A stretch of DNA of 64,000 bases, from assembly GCA_964510535.1 (NCBI GenBank), contig CAZECG010000003.1, forward strand, positions 1 to 64,000, read 5' to 3'. The position numbers were made by a program, and so were the translations under genes. Positions 1 to 8,411 of this stretch are shown here, in pieces (position 1 is the stretch's first letter; each line of letters opens with the position of its first letter). Below the pieces are notes generated by a model, which was not told the origin of the DNA, did no database searches, and saw nothing but the letters and a program-made list of their open reading frames with translations. This stretch comes from JAJPXC01 sp964510535 (GTDB lineage: Bacteria > Bacteroidota > Bacteroidia > Bacteroidales > Muribaculaceae).

Positions 1-123
1 AGATAACACTATACTCTGACACAGCCTCCCGCCAACCGGAAAAATCCGCTGACCCGGAATCGCCATGAGCCGCGCTACTGCGCCGTTAATATAAATTTAA
101 CAACCGCCTTTTTTCATTGACCC
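1..123. other. Sequence beyond the distal end of the CRISPR array
   Basis: I see no recognisable gene in this stretch; it lies past the terminal (leader-distal) end of the array. A small hairpin, CCGGT-ataa-ACCGG, lies just inside the array end at about 122-135 and overlaps the truncated terminal repeat. It has no uridine tail on the minus strand, so I do not call it a terminator. Confidence 0.4.
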
Positions 124-132
124 GGTATAAAC
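124..132 (-). repeat. Truncated terminal CRISPR repeat
   Basis: On the minus strand this reads GTTTATACC, an exact match to the first nine bases of the array repeat, after which similarity ends. It lies 28 nt past the last full repeat, the spacing expected for one more spacer. The handle-forming 3' half is missing, so it closes the last spacer but cannot start another crRNA. Degenerate leader-distal repeats are common in CRISPR arrays. Confidence 0.8.
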
Positions 133-649
133 CGGCTATGCATGGCAGCGAGGCGGAGTTATCTACAATAGTAGAAATTATAATAGAGGTATAAACTTAT
201 CGCCCGGAATGAATGCGTGATAGACGATCTACAATAGTAGAAATTATAATAGAGGTATAAACGAGGAAGTGAGGTTGTTGAAGAATATGAAATCTACAAT
301 AGTAGAAATTATAATAGAGGTATAAACCAGTAGATGAACGTGCCAGCGCGTCACTTATCTACAATAGTAGAAATTATAATAGAGGTATAAACAGCTGAAA
401 ATCAGATGCCGCACCACTCATCTACAATAGTAGAAATTATAATAGAGGTATAAACGCTCCCGAAGGTGGTGTGATTGACAGAATCTACAATAGTAGAAAT
501 TATAATAGAGGTATAAACCTGCCCCGCCTATTGTCAGGTCTTTAAATCTACAATAGTAGAAATTATAATAGAGGTATAAACTTCCGCTTTTAAGGTTTCG
601 GGGTCAACTATCTATCTACAATAGTAGAAATTATAATAGATGTATAAAC
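124..649 (-). CRISPR. Subtype V-A CRISPR array: 8 full repeats, 8 spacers, truncated end repeat
   Basis: Eight 36-nt direct repeats start at 161, 227, 292, 357, 420, 483, 546 and 614. Read on the minus strand each starts GTTTATAC and ends in the Cas12a handle AATTTCTACTATTGTAGAT, which fixes the direction of transcription as minus. The spacers between full repeats are 27-32 nt: 197-226, 263-291, 328-356, 393-419, 456-482, 519-545 and 582-613. A further 28-nt spacer at 133-160 is closed by a 9-nt repeat remnant at 124-132. Because the handle lies 5' of its guide, the repeat at 161-196 serves that last spacer, so eight crRNAs are predicted. Seven repeats are identical. The leader-proximal repeat (614-649) differs by one base, in the part trimmed off during processing. 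The array lies directly downstream of cas2 on the same strand. Confidence 0.99.
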
Positions 650-660
650 TCTAAGTGGCG

Positions 661-691
661 CAAAGTTAGCTTAAATATTTTGAATTACAAA
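661..691 (-). promoter_or_regulatory. CRISPR leader promoter (Bacteroidetes type)
   Basis: On the minus strand a TTTG (-33 element) at 691-688 is followed after 19 nt by TAACTTTG (-7 element, consensus TAnnTTTG) at 668-661. Both match the Bacteroidetes primary sigma-factor consensus. Transcription would begin at about 655-657, only a few bases before the first repeat (649). The AT-rich stretch from 650 to about 720 is the leader, between cas2 and the array. The array therefore probably has its own promoter in addition to any read-through from the cas operon. Confidence 0.75.
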
Positions 692-824
692 ATGTTATAG
701 AAATGCTAATTTGGAGTAAATTCACCCCCCCTCATTAATGCGCACCTCAGCATTAAGCCGTCAAATTGCTGGCAGACAACAGTGTATGCCGACGCTCTCT
801 TTTTGTAAAGACTACTGTTTGCAT

Positions 825-1094
825 CTAAAAATAAACTATATCTACGTCACGATGGATGGCATTGCCATATTTTTTCAATTTAACGCCCGACACATCAAAG
901 ATGATTACGCTGTCACTCCCTTCAAATTGAGTTGCAAATCGGTCAATTTCAAGCATCAAGTTATTTAATATGCGGTTCGTATTATTTATTTCATAGACCG
1001 AGCATTGCAACCTGATAGCGTCATTGCGGCGCAACATCTTTGAAAACCGAGTTCGCACTTTCGTGTTACTAATGTCATAACTCACTATAATCAT
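825..1094 (-). CDS. cas2: CRISPR-associated endoribonuclease/adaptation protein Cas2
   Basis: Cas2 forms the Cas1-Cas2 integrase core that inserts new spacers. The protein begins MIIVSYDIS and continues with KVRTRFSKML, RLQCSVYEI and SDSVIIFDVSG, the ferredoxin-fold strands and helices of Cas2. The Asp of the YDI motif is the conserved metal-site residue. From the ATG at 1094 it is 89 aa, normal for the family. A GTG at 1106 would add four residues and overlap the cas1 stop (GTGA); I prefer the ATG because Cas2 proteins usually open with this strand. It is the last cas gene before the array, and its reading frame is intact. Confidence 0.95.
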   Translation of the reverse strand: MIIVSYDISNTKVRTRFSKMLRRNDAIRLQCSVYEINNTNRILNNLMLEIDRFATQFEGSDSVIIFDVSGVKLKKYGNAIHRDVDIVYF

Positions 1095-1102
1095 ATGATA
1101 AA

Positions 1103-2074
1103 TCACACTTCAAACATTGGATAACACCGGATGTCCTTACCTTGCATAAAGCAACGGTAATACGACCTTATAAATTTAAAAATTTCATTTTTATAAGGAA
1201 TTAGCGCATCAAAAAACACCTTGGAATATTCCGCATTCTTTTCGAATTTCAATTGGTATTCGTTTTTATGTATATGGAAATCTTTAGCGGTAAACTGCTT
1301 ACGATTATAAGCCGTACGCACTGCGTGGTCAACGATACAGCGAAATAGCTCGACCAAGTCACAAATCAATGATTTACGTTTAAACCACAGACGGTGATAG
1401 ACTCCGACATATACATCAAATCCAAACATTCTGACGAAACACTCTACATAATTAAAAAGCATCGTATAGCCTATATCGAGTGTAGCATTTATAGCGTCAC
1501 TTTTGGCTCGCGGGCGGCGACAGCTCCAATCAAATTCTTGATAGTATGCCGAAAAAAAGAGTTTGGAAATTAAGCCCTCTATCCCCATTAATCCAGTGTA
1601 ATCCAAATCCCTTTTTAACCAGTCAGAAAGGGCTTTGTCGCATAAGGCTTTGGCTTCGATTGTCTTGTCATCTGATTTTCTCGACTTTTGAAGCAAACGC
1701 AATTGATTCTTAATTTTATTATAGACCAACCACCGGGCTATGCTGAGGTCGTCTTTAGGCTGCTGGTACTGCTTTTGTCTCAATAAATAATTAGCCTCTG
1801 CCGAATTTGACCAGAAAAATACGGGTCTGAACGAAGGACTCATCACCACTAATGCCACATTAAATTTTTTGCATTTATCAATAAGCGGAGTGGTAACGCT
1901 AATGTGACCTACGACAAACAATGCGAGGATTTTCTGAAACGGAAGTTTGGTAAGAGTCTTATTCGCTTCAACGTCTTCAAGCAGAAGTTCCCCGTTGCTT
2001 ACACGCAAATTGCGGTCTGATATGCAATTAATCACATATATTGTCCTAAGCTCAACATCTTTAGTCGTAAACAT
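1103..2074 (-). CDS. cas1: CRISPR-associated integrase Cas1 (type V-A)
   Basis: Metal-dependent DNA integrase of spacer acquisition. The start at 2074 (MFTTKDVELR) fits the Cas1 N-terminal beta domain; an upstream in-frame start would only extend it back through cas4. The protein is 323 aa, typical for Cas1 of V-A loci. The alpha-helical C-terminal domain carries the catalytic triad E166 (in MGIEGLISK), H227 (in GVYHRLWF) and D239 (in LICDLVEL). It overlaps the end of cas4 by 14 nt, and its stop codon touches the cas2 start region, indicating translational coupling. No frame damage is visible, so the adaptation module looks functional. Confidence 0.96.
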   Translation of the reverse strand: MFTTKDVELRTIYVINCISDRNLRVSNGELLLEDVEANKTLTKLPFQKILALFVVGHISVTTPLIDKCKKFNVALVVMSPSFRPVFFWSNSAEANYLLRQKQYQQPKDDLSIARWLVYNKIKNQLRLLQKSRKSDDKTIEAKALCDKALSDWLKRDLDYTGLMGIEGLISKLFFSAYYQEFDWSCRRPRAKSDAINATLDIGYTMLFNYVECFVRMFGFDVYVGVYHRLWFKRKSLICDLVELFRCIVDHAVRTAYNRKQFTAKDFHIHKNEYQLKFEKNAEYSKVFFDALIPYKNEIFKFIRSYYRCFMQGKDIRCYPMFEV

Positions 2075-2627
2075 TATCGTAGTCGGTTTTATCGCAAAGA
2101 TTGCTGTAGATACAGTGTTTACACTTATTGGGATTGACCGGAATATGAAGTCTTGGGTCAAATTGTCTGAAACGTTTGATAAAATCTTCAAATTTGGCAA
2201 TTTCAGTCGTGTCGGGAATAGGTACCGGTATCATCCGATTTGTGGAGATTTCATAAATTGCCAACTTTTCCACTTCATAACCCATCTCTATAAGGCATAA
2301 ATATTGCGCCCATAATTGATATATTTGACCTTGATATATCCGCTTTAATTGATACTTTCGTTCGACGAGCATCTTTTCTTTGCGACGGTATAAATCGACT
2401 CGTCCCATCAACTTGTATTTAGTGGAATATACCGGCAAAGATGGAATATCTTCACAGCGATTCCCCGCTTTTTTGTGGTCGATTGATTCGTGGGCTATGC
2501 GTCCTCTTGTTTGTGGTTCCGCATGATACATCGTTTCATCCGTATCCATATACACATTGTGTAGGTATATGGAATACGGACAAAAGATGAAATCGTTTAA
2601 CGACGATATGGTGATGTGGTCATCCAT
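2061..2627 (-). CDS. cas4: CRISPR-associated exonuclease Cas4
   Basis: Cas4 is a RecB-like, Fe-S nuclease that trims prespacers and selects for a correct PAM before integration. Of its 188 residues, C16 and the C-terminal C169, C172 and C178 supply the four [4Fe-4S] ligands. H46, D78 (GRVDLY), E89 and K91 (the ExK motif in VERKYQ) form the RecB nuclease site, followed by a QxxxxY-type motif at about 104-109. It starts 7 nt after the cas12a stop and overlaps cas1 by 14 nt. The order cas12a-cas4-cas1-cas2 is the classical V-A arrangement (as in Francisella). Confidence 0.95.
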   Translation of the reverse strand: MDDHITISSLNDFIFCPYSIYLHNVYMDTDETMYHAEPQTRGRIAHESIDHKKAGNRCEDIPSLPVYSTKYKLMGRVDLYRRKEKMLVERKYQLKRIYQGQIYQLWAQYLCLIEMGYEVEKLAIYEISTNRMIPVPIPDTTEIAKFEDFIKRFRQFDPRLHIPVNPNKCKHCIYSNLCDKTDYDNVYD

Positions 2628-2634
2628 GCGAGCC

Positions 2635-5600
2635 TTAATCCAAATAAGGCTTGGTTTGGGCGAACTGCAACCACTCGTTGTTGCTTATAGGCGGCAATTT
2701 CTCAATCGGGGGTTCAGCTTCCTTGATTTTTCGCACTAACCATAGGCCCTTACGGGCGATATTGTATGCTCCGTTGGCATCCGCGTTTTTAGGTAATGAA
2801 CCATCGCAAGTTTCACTGTTGTAAAAGCTGCCATTATCATCAGACACTGGCGATTGCAAATAATCAATGTCGGTGCCGGTTTTGCTGTTGCGCATTTGGA
2901 GGGTTAGCTTCAGTAGACGCAGTAACCCTTTGAAGAAATCAGCTGAATCTTGCTTGATAATTTTCTCCTTTAAGTCAGTGCAGATGTCTATCTGGTATTT
3001 TGCAAAGAAATCTTTTAACTCTTGGGTCAAATCTATTTCTCGGCTTGTCCATTGCGAATTTTGATTTTCATCTCTTATGGTTTCAATGCGTTTCCCATAA
3101 GTGCAAAGCGTCCAATGCGTACGCGAATCTCCGGCTTTCGTCGTGAATTTGTCGTAGTCTAAACTAAATTCAAACCAATCTTTATCGTGATTGTAACAGA
3201 TGGTCTCAAATTTCGCAAAAAAGCTTTTAGCTTTCTCCTTAGTTTCGTAACGCGTGTCTAATAAATTTACAAATCCTGTGACAGGGTCTATTTTACTTGT
3301 ATTCCATGCGGGAATATAAAATAGGAATCCACTTTGTTTGCCCAAAGTTTGAAAATTCTCAAATTTATTAGTTAATTGGTAGGCATTAAGCAGGCCGCCT
3401 TCTTCTTCCGGCTTTTTCTTCTTGTCAACTAAATAATTGAGTTTGTCAACAAGCATCTTTTCAAACTTTTGATAGACTGACTTTTCCACTTTTTGGCGAC
3501 CCCGCATAAAGCCGTAGTTTAAATCTTCAAGAACTACAATGGCATTGTATTTTACCATTAAGTCCGCAATTTTATGAATTACCTGGCTTAAATACCCATC
3601 TTTTAATTCTTTAATGTTTTCAATTGTCTGCCAGCTCTGGCGAGCCTTCATTCGTTCGTCTTCGCGCTTTGACAACAAGTCATGGTAATTTGTGCGATAC
3701 TCATTACCGTTGTAAAAGTTGACTATTTCATTTAGCGAATACTGTTCTTTGATTCTCCCTTTTAAGTCTATTACCGTTAAATACAGTAAGTGGCGTTCGC
3801 CGCGGTCAATGCCAATGATATGTAAGTCGTCGCACTGTTTAATGTACTCGTTCACCAAACGATTGATATTGATATTACTATTGCTTATGCTCTTGAAATT
3901 CAGAGTGATTGGCACATGAAACTGAAATTTATCAACAGTATATCTCCTATCCTTAATGAGATCGTATGTGAATCTGCTATGTGAACGCTGATTCAATGCG
4001 TTCTTGTTTTCAATCTGTTGGTTAGCCGGATGGGTCGGGCGGTCATAACTGATGCTTGCCTTACGGAAAAAGACTTCGGCTTTCCCATTTAATTTATACA
4101 CGACATCGGCTAAATTTCTTTCGTCAAACAGCATTTTCCAATATAAAGTATGCATATTAGGCATTCCTTTACTGAATGATGAGAAATCCTTATTATATAT
4201 TTGGAATAAATATATTTTACCCTCATTCACAAGCGAGTCAATATAATCAACTGCCACGTTGCGGAACGACAGCTTGTACCCCTGCTGTTCAACTTCCCTG
4301 TAAAAACCGCTTATGTCCTCGTAGGTGTCGGTGTCAGAGAAGGCGAAGTCGAATTTTCTCCAATCTTTATGCTTATTAATCGAGTCCTTAAAGAAGTCGA
4401 TCAGCCGGCGGCAATCATCAATATTGAAATTTTTACCTGTGTAAGTTTTATTATTTTTAATTTTCAAAATTTGCTCACTTGGAGCGAGCTCTTGTATCCC
4501 CTTTTTGGAAAAAAACACATGGAATAGTTGTCTATACCCGGGTATCAGTTTATACTCCATTTTCTCATAGCAATCACCGTCGGACGGCATATTAGCCGCA
4601 TCAAACACACGATTATGACGTTTATCCATAATCGCCAGATAATAGAACCCGTTTTTGCGAAGGATAACGGCTGAGTTGTGTCGTTCCTTATTCAAATCCC
4701 AGCCATCCATTAATGTCGGATTTCCGAAATTTAATTTTATTTTTTCGGTCGAATAAGGTTTGCGCGTCATATAATTGCGCACTTTGTTGTACAGCGGCGT
4801 TATCCTATCCAGTTCGTTCCATAGCGTCATAAACTCTCCGTAGAATTTTCCATCCTTATCAGGTTCATTCCCCTCTCCCAATAGTGGTTTGATGAAATGT
4901 TGAAGGTCTTTTATGGAGTCCAATAGGTTCTTAATCTTCTCGATATTGACTTTATCCTGAACCAAATTTTTCGTTGGCGGGTATGGAGTGTTGAGCAATT
5001 CTTTGACTTCGCTATAGGCATGCTCTATTCGGTCAAAGAAATTTTCTGTTGATGCTGAGTCAGAGGGAACTACGCCACCGGCGGCAAAATATTCTAATAT
5101 GGAATTTTGACGATTTACCGCCTCGTTTATTTGGGCTATAGATATGCTGCCTTGTGACTTTAATATTGTTTTAAGTCGGTCTTCATAGGCTTCGTCTGTT
5201 TCTTTTTTTGATTTTTTCGGGACTTGTTGCTTTAAATACTCCAACAAGGCATCTGATATAAAGCCCCAATGGCCAAATATCTTTTGCGACAAATCAGAAA
5301 TCTGAGAATCATTCCTAATATAAATCTTGTTAAGATCATAATCGCTTAATGATTGCAATATGCTTTTCAACGAATGTTCTCCGTCGTTCATTCGGCTTAA
5401 GACTTTATCTTCCAATTCTTGATAGGCCTTCTGGATAGCCTCCAATACGGCTTCGTCGTCATTAGCTCGAAATTGTTCCGGCAACCATGATGTAGAATTT
5501 CGGTCGCTTAATATCTGTTTATACAAGGCCTTGAATTTGGGTAAAGGTTTCGATTTCTCAGTCTGCTGTTGATTATAAAGATTGATATACTCATTTAATC

Positions 5601-6358
5601 CCTTTATCTTAGTTCCGTCAGCCAGAACTTTGCCGCCAATAATGGCATTATAAATGTCTATATTTGATTGTGTGAGCACATAGTTATAATATTTCAAGGC
5701 AAAAACTTCGCCGATTTCAGTTACGTTTAAGCACTTTTCAAATTCCTTGTATAATGCTGAAAACTGTTCCGCTATTGGAGATGCGGCAACAGCCTCAAAA
5801 ACGGCCATATTGTCGATGAATCTTGGCAGGTTCTCATGAATTAGTCGATAGGCTATGGCCGTCGATTTGGCCTCCGGACTATACATATTTTTTCGGTTTT
5901 CTTTGAACCCCTTGAAATATGTCGTGGAATTATTAAATTCCTCGATAAGTAGCAAGTCATTAGGGTCTGTTAAAAATTTTGCAAGATCATTTTTAAAGAG
6001 TTCTTTTTCACCAAGACGCTTGAAAGTCTCATTTTTAGTGAATTTATCAACTATTTGATTTCTCAGCAGATCTTGAACTCTCTCTAACGAATCCTTCTCT
6101 TTTTTTTATATAGTATACATAAAAGTTTTCAAGCAAATTTAGATTTATGTCTGACAGAGATTTCTCAATGAAATATTTGTGAAATTCATCGAGTAATCGT
6201 TTCATACCGATATAGCTATCAGCTCGATGCTCATCTTGCTCGAGCAGACCGCTACTAACGATATGCTCTTTTGTTCGGCCAACAGGCTTCAACTCAAACC
6301 GAAGTGTCTTAGATAATTGGTATAATCCTGTAAATTGTTTTAGGGTGAACATTGTCAT
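2635..6358 (-). pseudogene. cas12a: CRISPR effector nuclease Cas12a (Cpf1), frameshifted near residue 86
   Basis: RNA-guided DNA nuclease of subtype V-A, which also processes its own pre-crRNA. The N-terminal part (from ATG 6358, MTMFTLKQFTGLYQLSKTLR) runs in one frame to a T8 tract at 6100-6107 (A8 on the coding strand). All the rest is in another frame. Removing one A gives ...YVYYIKKEKDSLERVQD and a continuous 1240-residue protein, the normal size. In that numbering the RuvC residues are D851 (GIDRGERH), E944 (VLEDLNYG) and D1193 (NADANGAY). R1156 (LQMRNS) corresponds to the Nuc-domain Arg, and H776 (THPANQ) and K785 match crRNA-processing residues. As written, the first frame ends after 103 aa. 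The downstream frame (to 2635) has no ATG near its beginning, only a TTG at 5955. Possible explanations are a recent inactivating mutation, a homopolymer sequencing error, or transcript slippage on A8. Confidence 0.95.
6100..6107 (-). repeat. A8 homopolymer at the cas12a frameshift
   Basis: Eight T on the plus strand (eight A on the cas12a coding strand), preceded by TATAT and followed by GAG. Seven A would join the two cas12a frames exactly. The tract is therefore the most likely site of the indel. It is also a site where polymerase slippage or a sequencing error would naturally occur. Confidence 0.85.
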
Positions 6359-6840
6359 GAATATTAAAAGGAATTAGCAATAATGCGATTCATTTATCAG
6401 AAAATATTTGGGGATTCAAAATTGACCTCGGGAAATATTTTACCAATCGGTAGGCTTCGCCTATTATTTGAAACAGGTTTTAGCCGACTTCTTATATAGA
6501 ACATAACCTCCATAATAACAAAGTTAGTGATAATTTTAGATTAATTAAATGCAACAATAACTCACCACAAATATAGCGGTGCGCATGAGCATAAAGAACG
6601 CTCAGCAAGGTTAAATAAACAAAAGTAACTGCCGGTATCCTAATTCGTCTTTAACTAAAAATCCTCACATCTGGAGCGATTTCTGTATCTCCCTCATCCG
6701 ACTCTACAAGCTATGCGCCTAAAAATAATTTCACGCTATAGTAGTTTTTTTGACATTTCAACCAGTTATTTACACTGTCCACTATGTTGGCGGTTTTCGG
6801 ATGGTTACTATTCAGCTGCTGTGCCGGGATTTAATCTGTA
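6359..6840. other. Upstream region of the cas operon
   Basis: This AT-rich stretch carries no convincing ORF. It holds candidate minus-strand promoters for the cas operon (see 6519-6549). A second TAnnTTTG-like element, TATATTTG, lies at 6575-6568 without a good -33 partner. A small hairpin taggc-ttc-gccta is at 6451-6463. I find no anti-repeat or tracrRNA, as expected for V-A systems, and no other RNA gene. Confidence 0.5.
6519..6549 (-). promoter_or_regulatory. Putative promoter of the cas12a-cas4-cas1-cas2 operon
   Basis: Minus-strand TAACTTTG (6526-6519) matches the Bacteroidetes -7 consensus TAnnTTTG. Nineteen nt upstream lies TTTA (6549-6546), three of four bases of the -33 TTTG. It would give a 5' leader of about 155 nt before the cas12a ATG. 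The -7 element is the same as that of the array promoter. Confidence 0.55.
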
Positions 6841-6887
6841 AAAAAATTGGGGGTCGTGCAGTGGCAAATTACAGCACGACCCCGATT
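6841..6887 (-). terminator. Rho-independent terminator after the decarboxylase gene
   Basis: On the minus strand a perfect 10-bp stem (GGGGTCGTGC with GCACGACCCC; arms 6850-6859 and 6874-6883) is followed by a T-rich tail (AATTTTTTT). It lies just downstream of the minus-strand stop at 6911 and insulates the decarboxylase from the CRISPR-Cas locus. Confidence 0.9.
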
Positions 6888-6910
6888 TATTAGTGTGGTG
6901 AGAATTATGG

Positions 6911-8170
6911 CTACTTGTTTAATGTGCCAAGTTGTTCGCCTACAAGGATATGCTTCCAATTGTCGCCGTTGCGCGGAGATGTGAGTTTGAAATTGGCTTC
7001 TTTTTGGAATACGAGTACAAAATCAGAGCCGCCAAACAAGAAATAGCCTAGTTCATCGCCTTTCTTGACTTTATCGCCGACTTTTAATCCTTCGGTGAAA
7101 TTTATGGACGATACCTGCGACATGCCGATTGGCATAACTGCTACAAGACCATATTGCTCGGTGTCTATTATTGCCAAGCCTCGCGTCTCTATGCTCTGCC
7201 ATCCGGGTACGGAATTGTCAACTACATAGTGGCCTAACTCTCCATTCCATGTAATTGAGCCTCCAAGAGCATCTTCGCCGGGAATTACGCGCAATTCTTT
7301 GATGACACCGTCGAGTGGGAAATGGTAACGATGATAATCATTTGCGTTTAGGAATGCGTGATAGAACTTGCCTCCTGCAAATGAGTTTTTATATGGGCTA
7401 TCTGGCCCTATGAGTTGTGTAATAGAGTCGAATACACGCGATTTTACCTGAATCTTGCTATCGGTCACGATGTAAGAGTTTTCGTCGATATCCCATATCC
7501 CTTGAGGCTCTGAGTCGGCAGGAGATGCTACGATTGAATTGTCGTCGGGCGAAGTAATCGGGCGTTGGTTGGGTGACGCAAGTCGGCGAGCAAAGAAGTC
7601 ATTAAACGAGTGCCAATTAGAGGGGTCTTCATACCAACCCTTGGTCATGCCGAGTTCCTCTTGTTGCATCATCAATTCCTTATATTGCTCGTTCCATGAT
7701 TCCGGCGACGATAGGTAGTTACCCCATGACTTACAGTATTTTACAAGCCATTTGTTGTAAGGCTCGACATATTGAACTGACGATGTGAAGAAATTATCGC
7801 CATCGAGTTCTTCGAGAGGCATACAATTTATGAAATAGCAGTAACACAGAGCTTGGTACATACGTCCGAAGATTGAGCTCAGACTTGTGGTTGTGATGAT
7901 GTTCCACGGCATTTCGTGTTGTGAGCGGTCTATGAAGATATAGTATTCTTCCAATGATTGCACTGGGTTGGTCGCCTTGTCCGGATTAATTTCCACGCCT
8001 TTTGCGATGGCTGTTTCAAGGAGTGACTTGATGCGTGCGTCATTGTCGACGAGGTTGATGAGATCTTGCGTCGTTTCGTTGTACTGTGCTGGCTTATTGC
8101 TTGATGCGGCACTGTGTGATACGAGTGATAGACAAATTACTGAGAAAATAAAATAACGTATTTTATTCAT
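6911..8170 (-). CDS. Exported phosphatidylserine decarboxylase family protein, PsiD-like
   Basis: A pyruvoyl-dependent decarboxylase. The chosen ATG at 8170 gives 419 aa beginning MNKIRYFIFSVICLSLVSHS, a clear signal peptide. A longer frame upstream has no signal and runs through the promoter. Landmarks are a PSDC-type N-terminal domain (about 30-170), VASPADSEPQG with the conserved Asp, ANDYHRYHFPLDG with the catalytic His, and FLFGGSDFVLVF. The G-S bond of that last motif (S382) is where self-cleavage would create the pyruvoyl group, leaving a 38-residue small subunit. The N-terminal domain and the IGMSQVSS / GDELGYFLFGGS region resemble the fungal PsiD-like branch more than short bacterial Psd enzymes. 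The substrate may be phosphatidylserine or an amino acid. Export to the periplasm is unusual, since Psd normally acts at the inner membrane facing the cytosol. Confidence 0.85.
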   Translation of the reverse strand: MNKIRYFIFSVICLSLVSHSAASSNKPAQYNETTQDLINLVDNDARIKSLLETAIAKGVEINPDKATNPVQSLEEYYIFIDRSQHEMPWNIITTTSLSSIFGRMYQALCYCYFINCMPLEELDGDNFFTSSVQYVEPYNKWLVKYCKSWGNYLSSPESWNEQYKELMMQQEELGMTKGWYEDPSNWHSFNDFFARRLASPNQRPITSPDDNSIVASPADSEPQGIWDIDENSYIVTDSKIQVKSRVFDSITQLIGPDSPYKNSFAGGKFYHAFLNANDYHRYHFPLDGVIKELRVIPGEDALGGSITWNGELGHYVVDNSVPGWQSIETRGLAIIDTEQYGLVAVMPIGMSQVSSINFTEGLKVGDKVKKGDELGYFLFGGSDFVLVFQKEANFKLTSPRNGDNWKHILVGEQLGTLNK

Positions 8171-8284
8171 CTGCAATTGTTTTTTGGGGTTGTTATTTAT
8201 ATTGTAGGAATTGTTATTTGAGATATGATTGTCACAATGTGTAATTGTTCGTTTCGCTTTGAAACGGGTGGCTTTTGTTAGTGG

Positions 8285-8314
8285 CAAAGGTAATGTTTTT
8301 TTGCAAAAGTCAAA
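8285..8314 (-). promoter_or_regulatory. Promoter of the decarboxylase gene
   Basis: Minus-strand TTTG (8314-8311), an 18-nt spacer, then TACCTTTG (8292-8285) match both Bacteroidetes promoter elements. Transcription would start about 110 nt upstream of the ATG at 8170, which supports the shorter start. Confidence 0.75.
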
Positions 8315-8345
8315 CATTTTTTTGCGTGTGTGGCAGTATCCTCAA

Positions 8346-8390
8346 TAAAAAAAACGAGCTGCGCCTATTTTGTGGCACAGCTCGTTTTCT
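8346..8390 (-). terminator. Terminator of the thrS-infC-rpmI-rplT operon
   Basis: A stem of about 12 bp (arms 8354-8365 and 8374-8385, ACGAGCTG..CC with one G-T pair) is followed on the minus strand by T8. It sits 21 nt past the rplT stop. The right side is also T-rich on the plus strand, so it may act in both directions. Confidence 0.9.
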
Positions 8391-8411
8391 ATAAATTTCA
8401 ATTGACGCGGG

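Noticed and set aside
197..226. Spacer at 197-226 shares 14 nt with the decarboxylase gene (around 7352-7365), suggesting self-targeting
   Set aside because: The match covers only about half of the spacer, skips the first seed bases, and the flank lacks a TTTV-type PAM. A match of this length can arise by chance in 64 kb.
738..968. Plus-strand ORF of 76 codons between the leader and cas2
   Set aside because: It overlaps cas2 antisense and has no family features or promoter.
2074..2200. Longer cas1 start overlapping cas4 by 140 bases
   Set aside because: The added residues do not look like Cas1, and the ATG at 2074 aligns with the normal N terminus.
6850..6883. Strong hairpin near cas12a as a possible tracrRNA or regulatory RNA
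   Set aside because: It has a T-tail directly after the decarboxylase gene on the minus strand and no similarity to the CRISPR repeat; it is a terminator, and V-A systems need no tracrRNA.
8171..8317. N-terminal extension of the decarboxylase
   Set aside because: It would place the promoter inside the coding region and bury the signal peptide.
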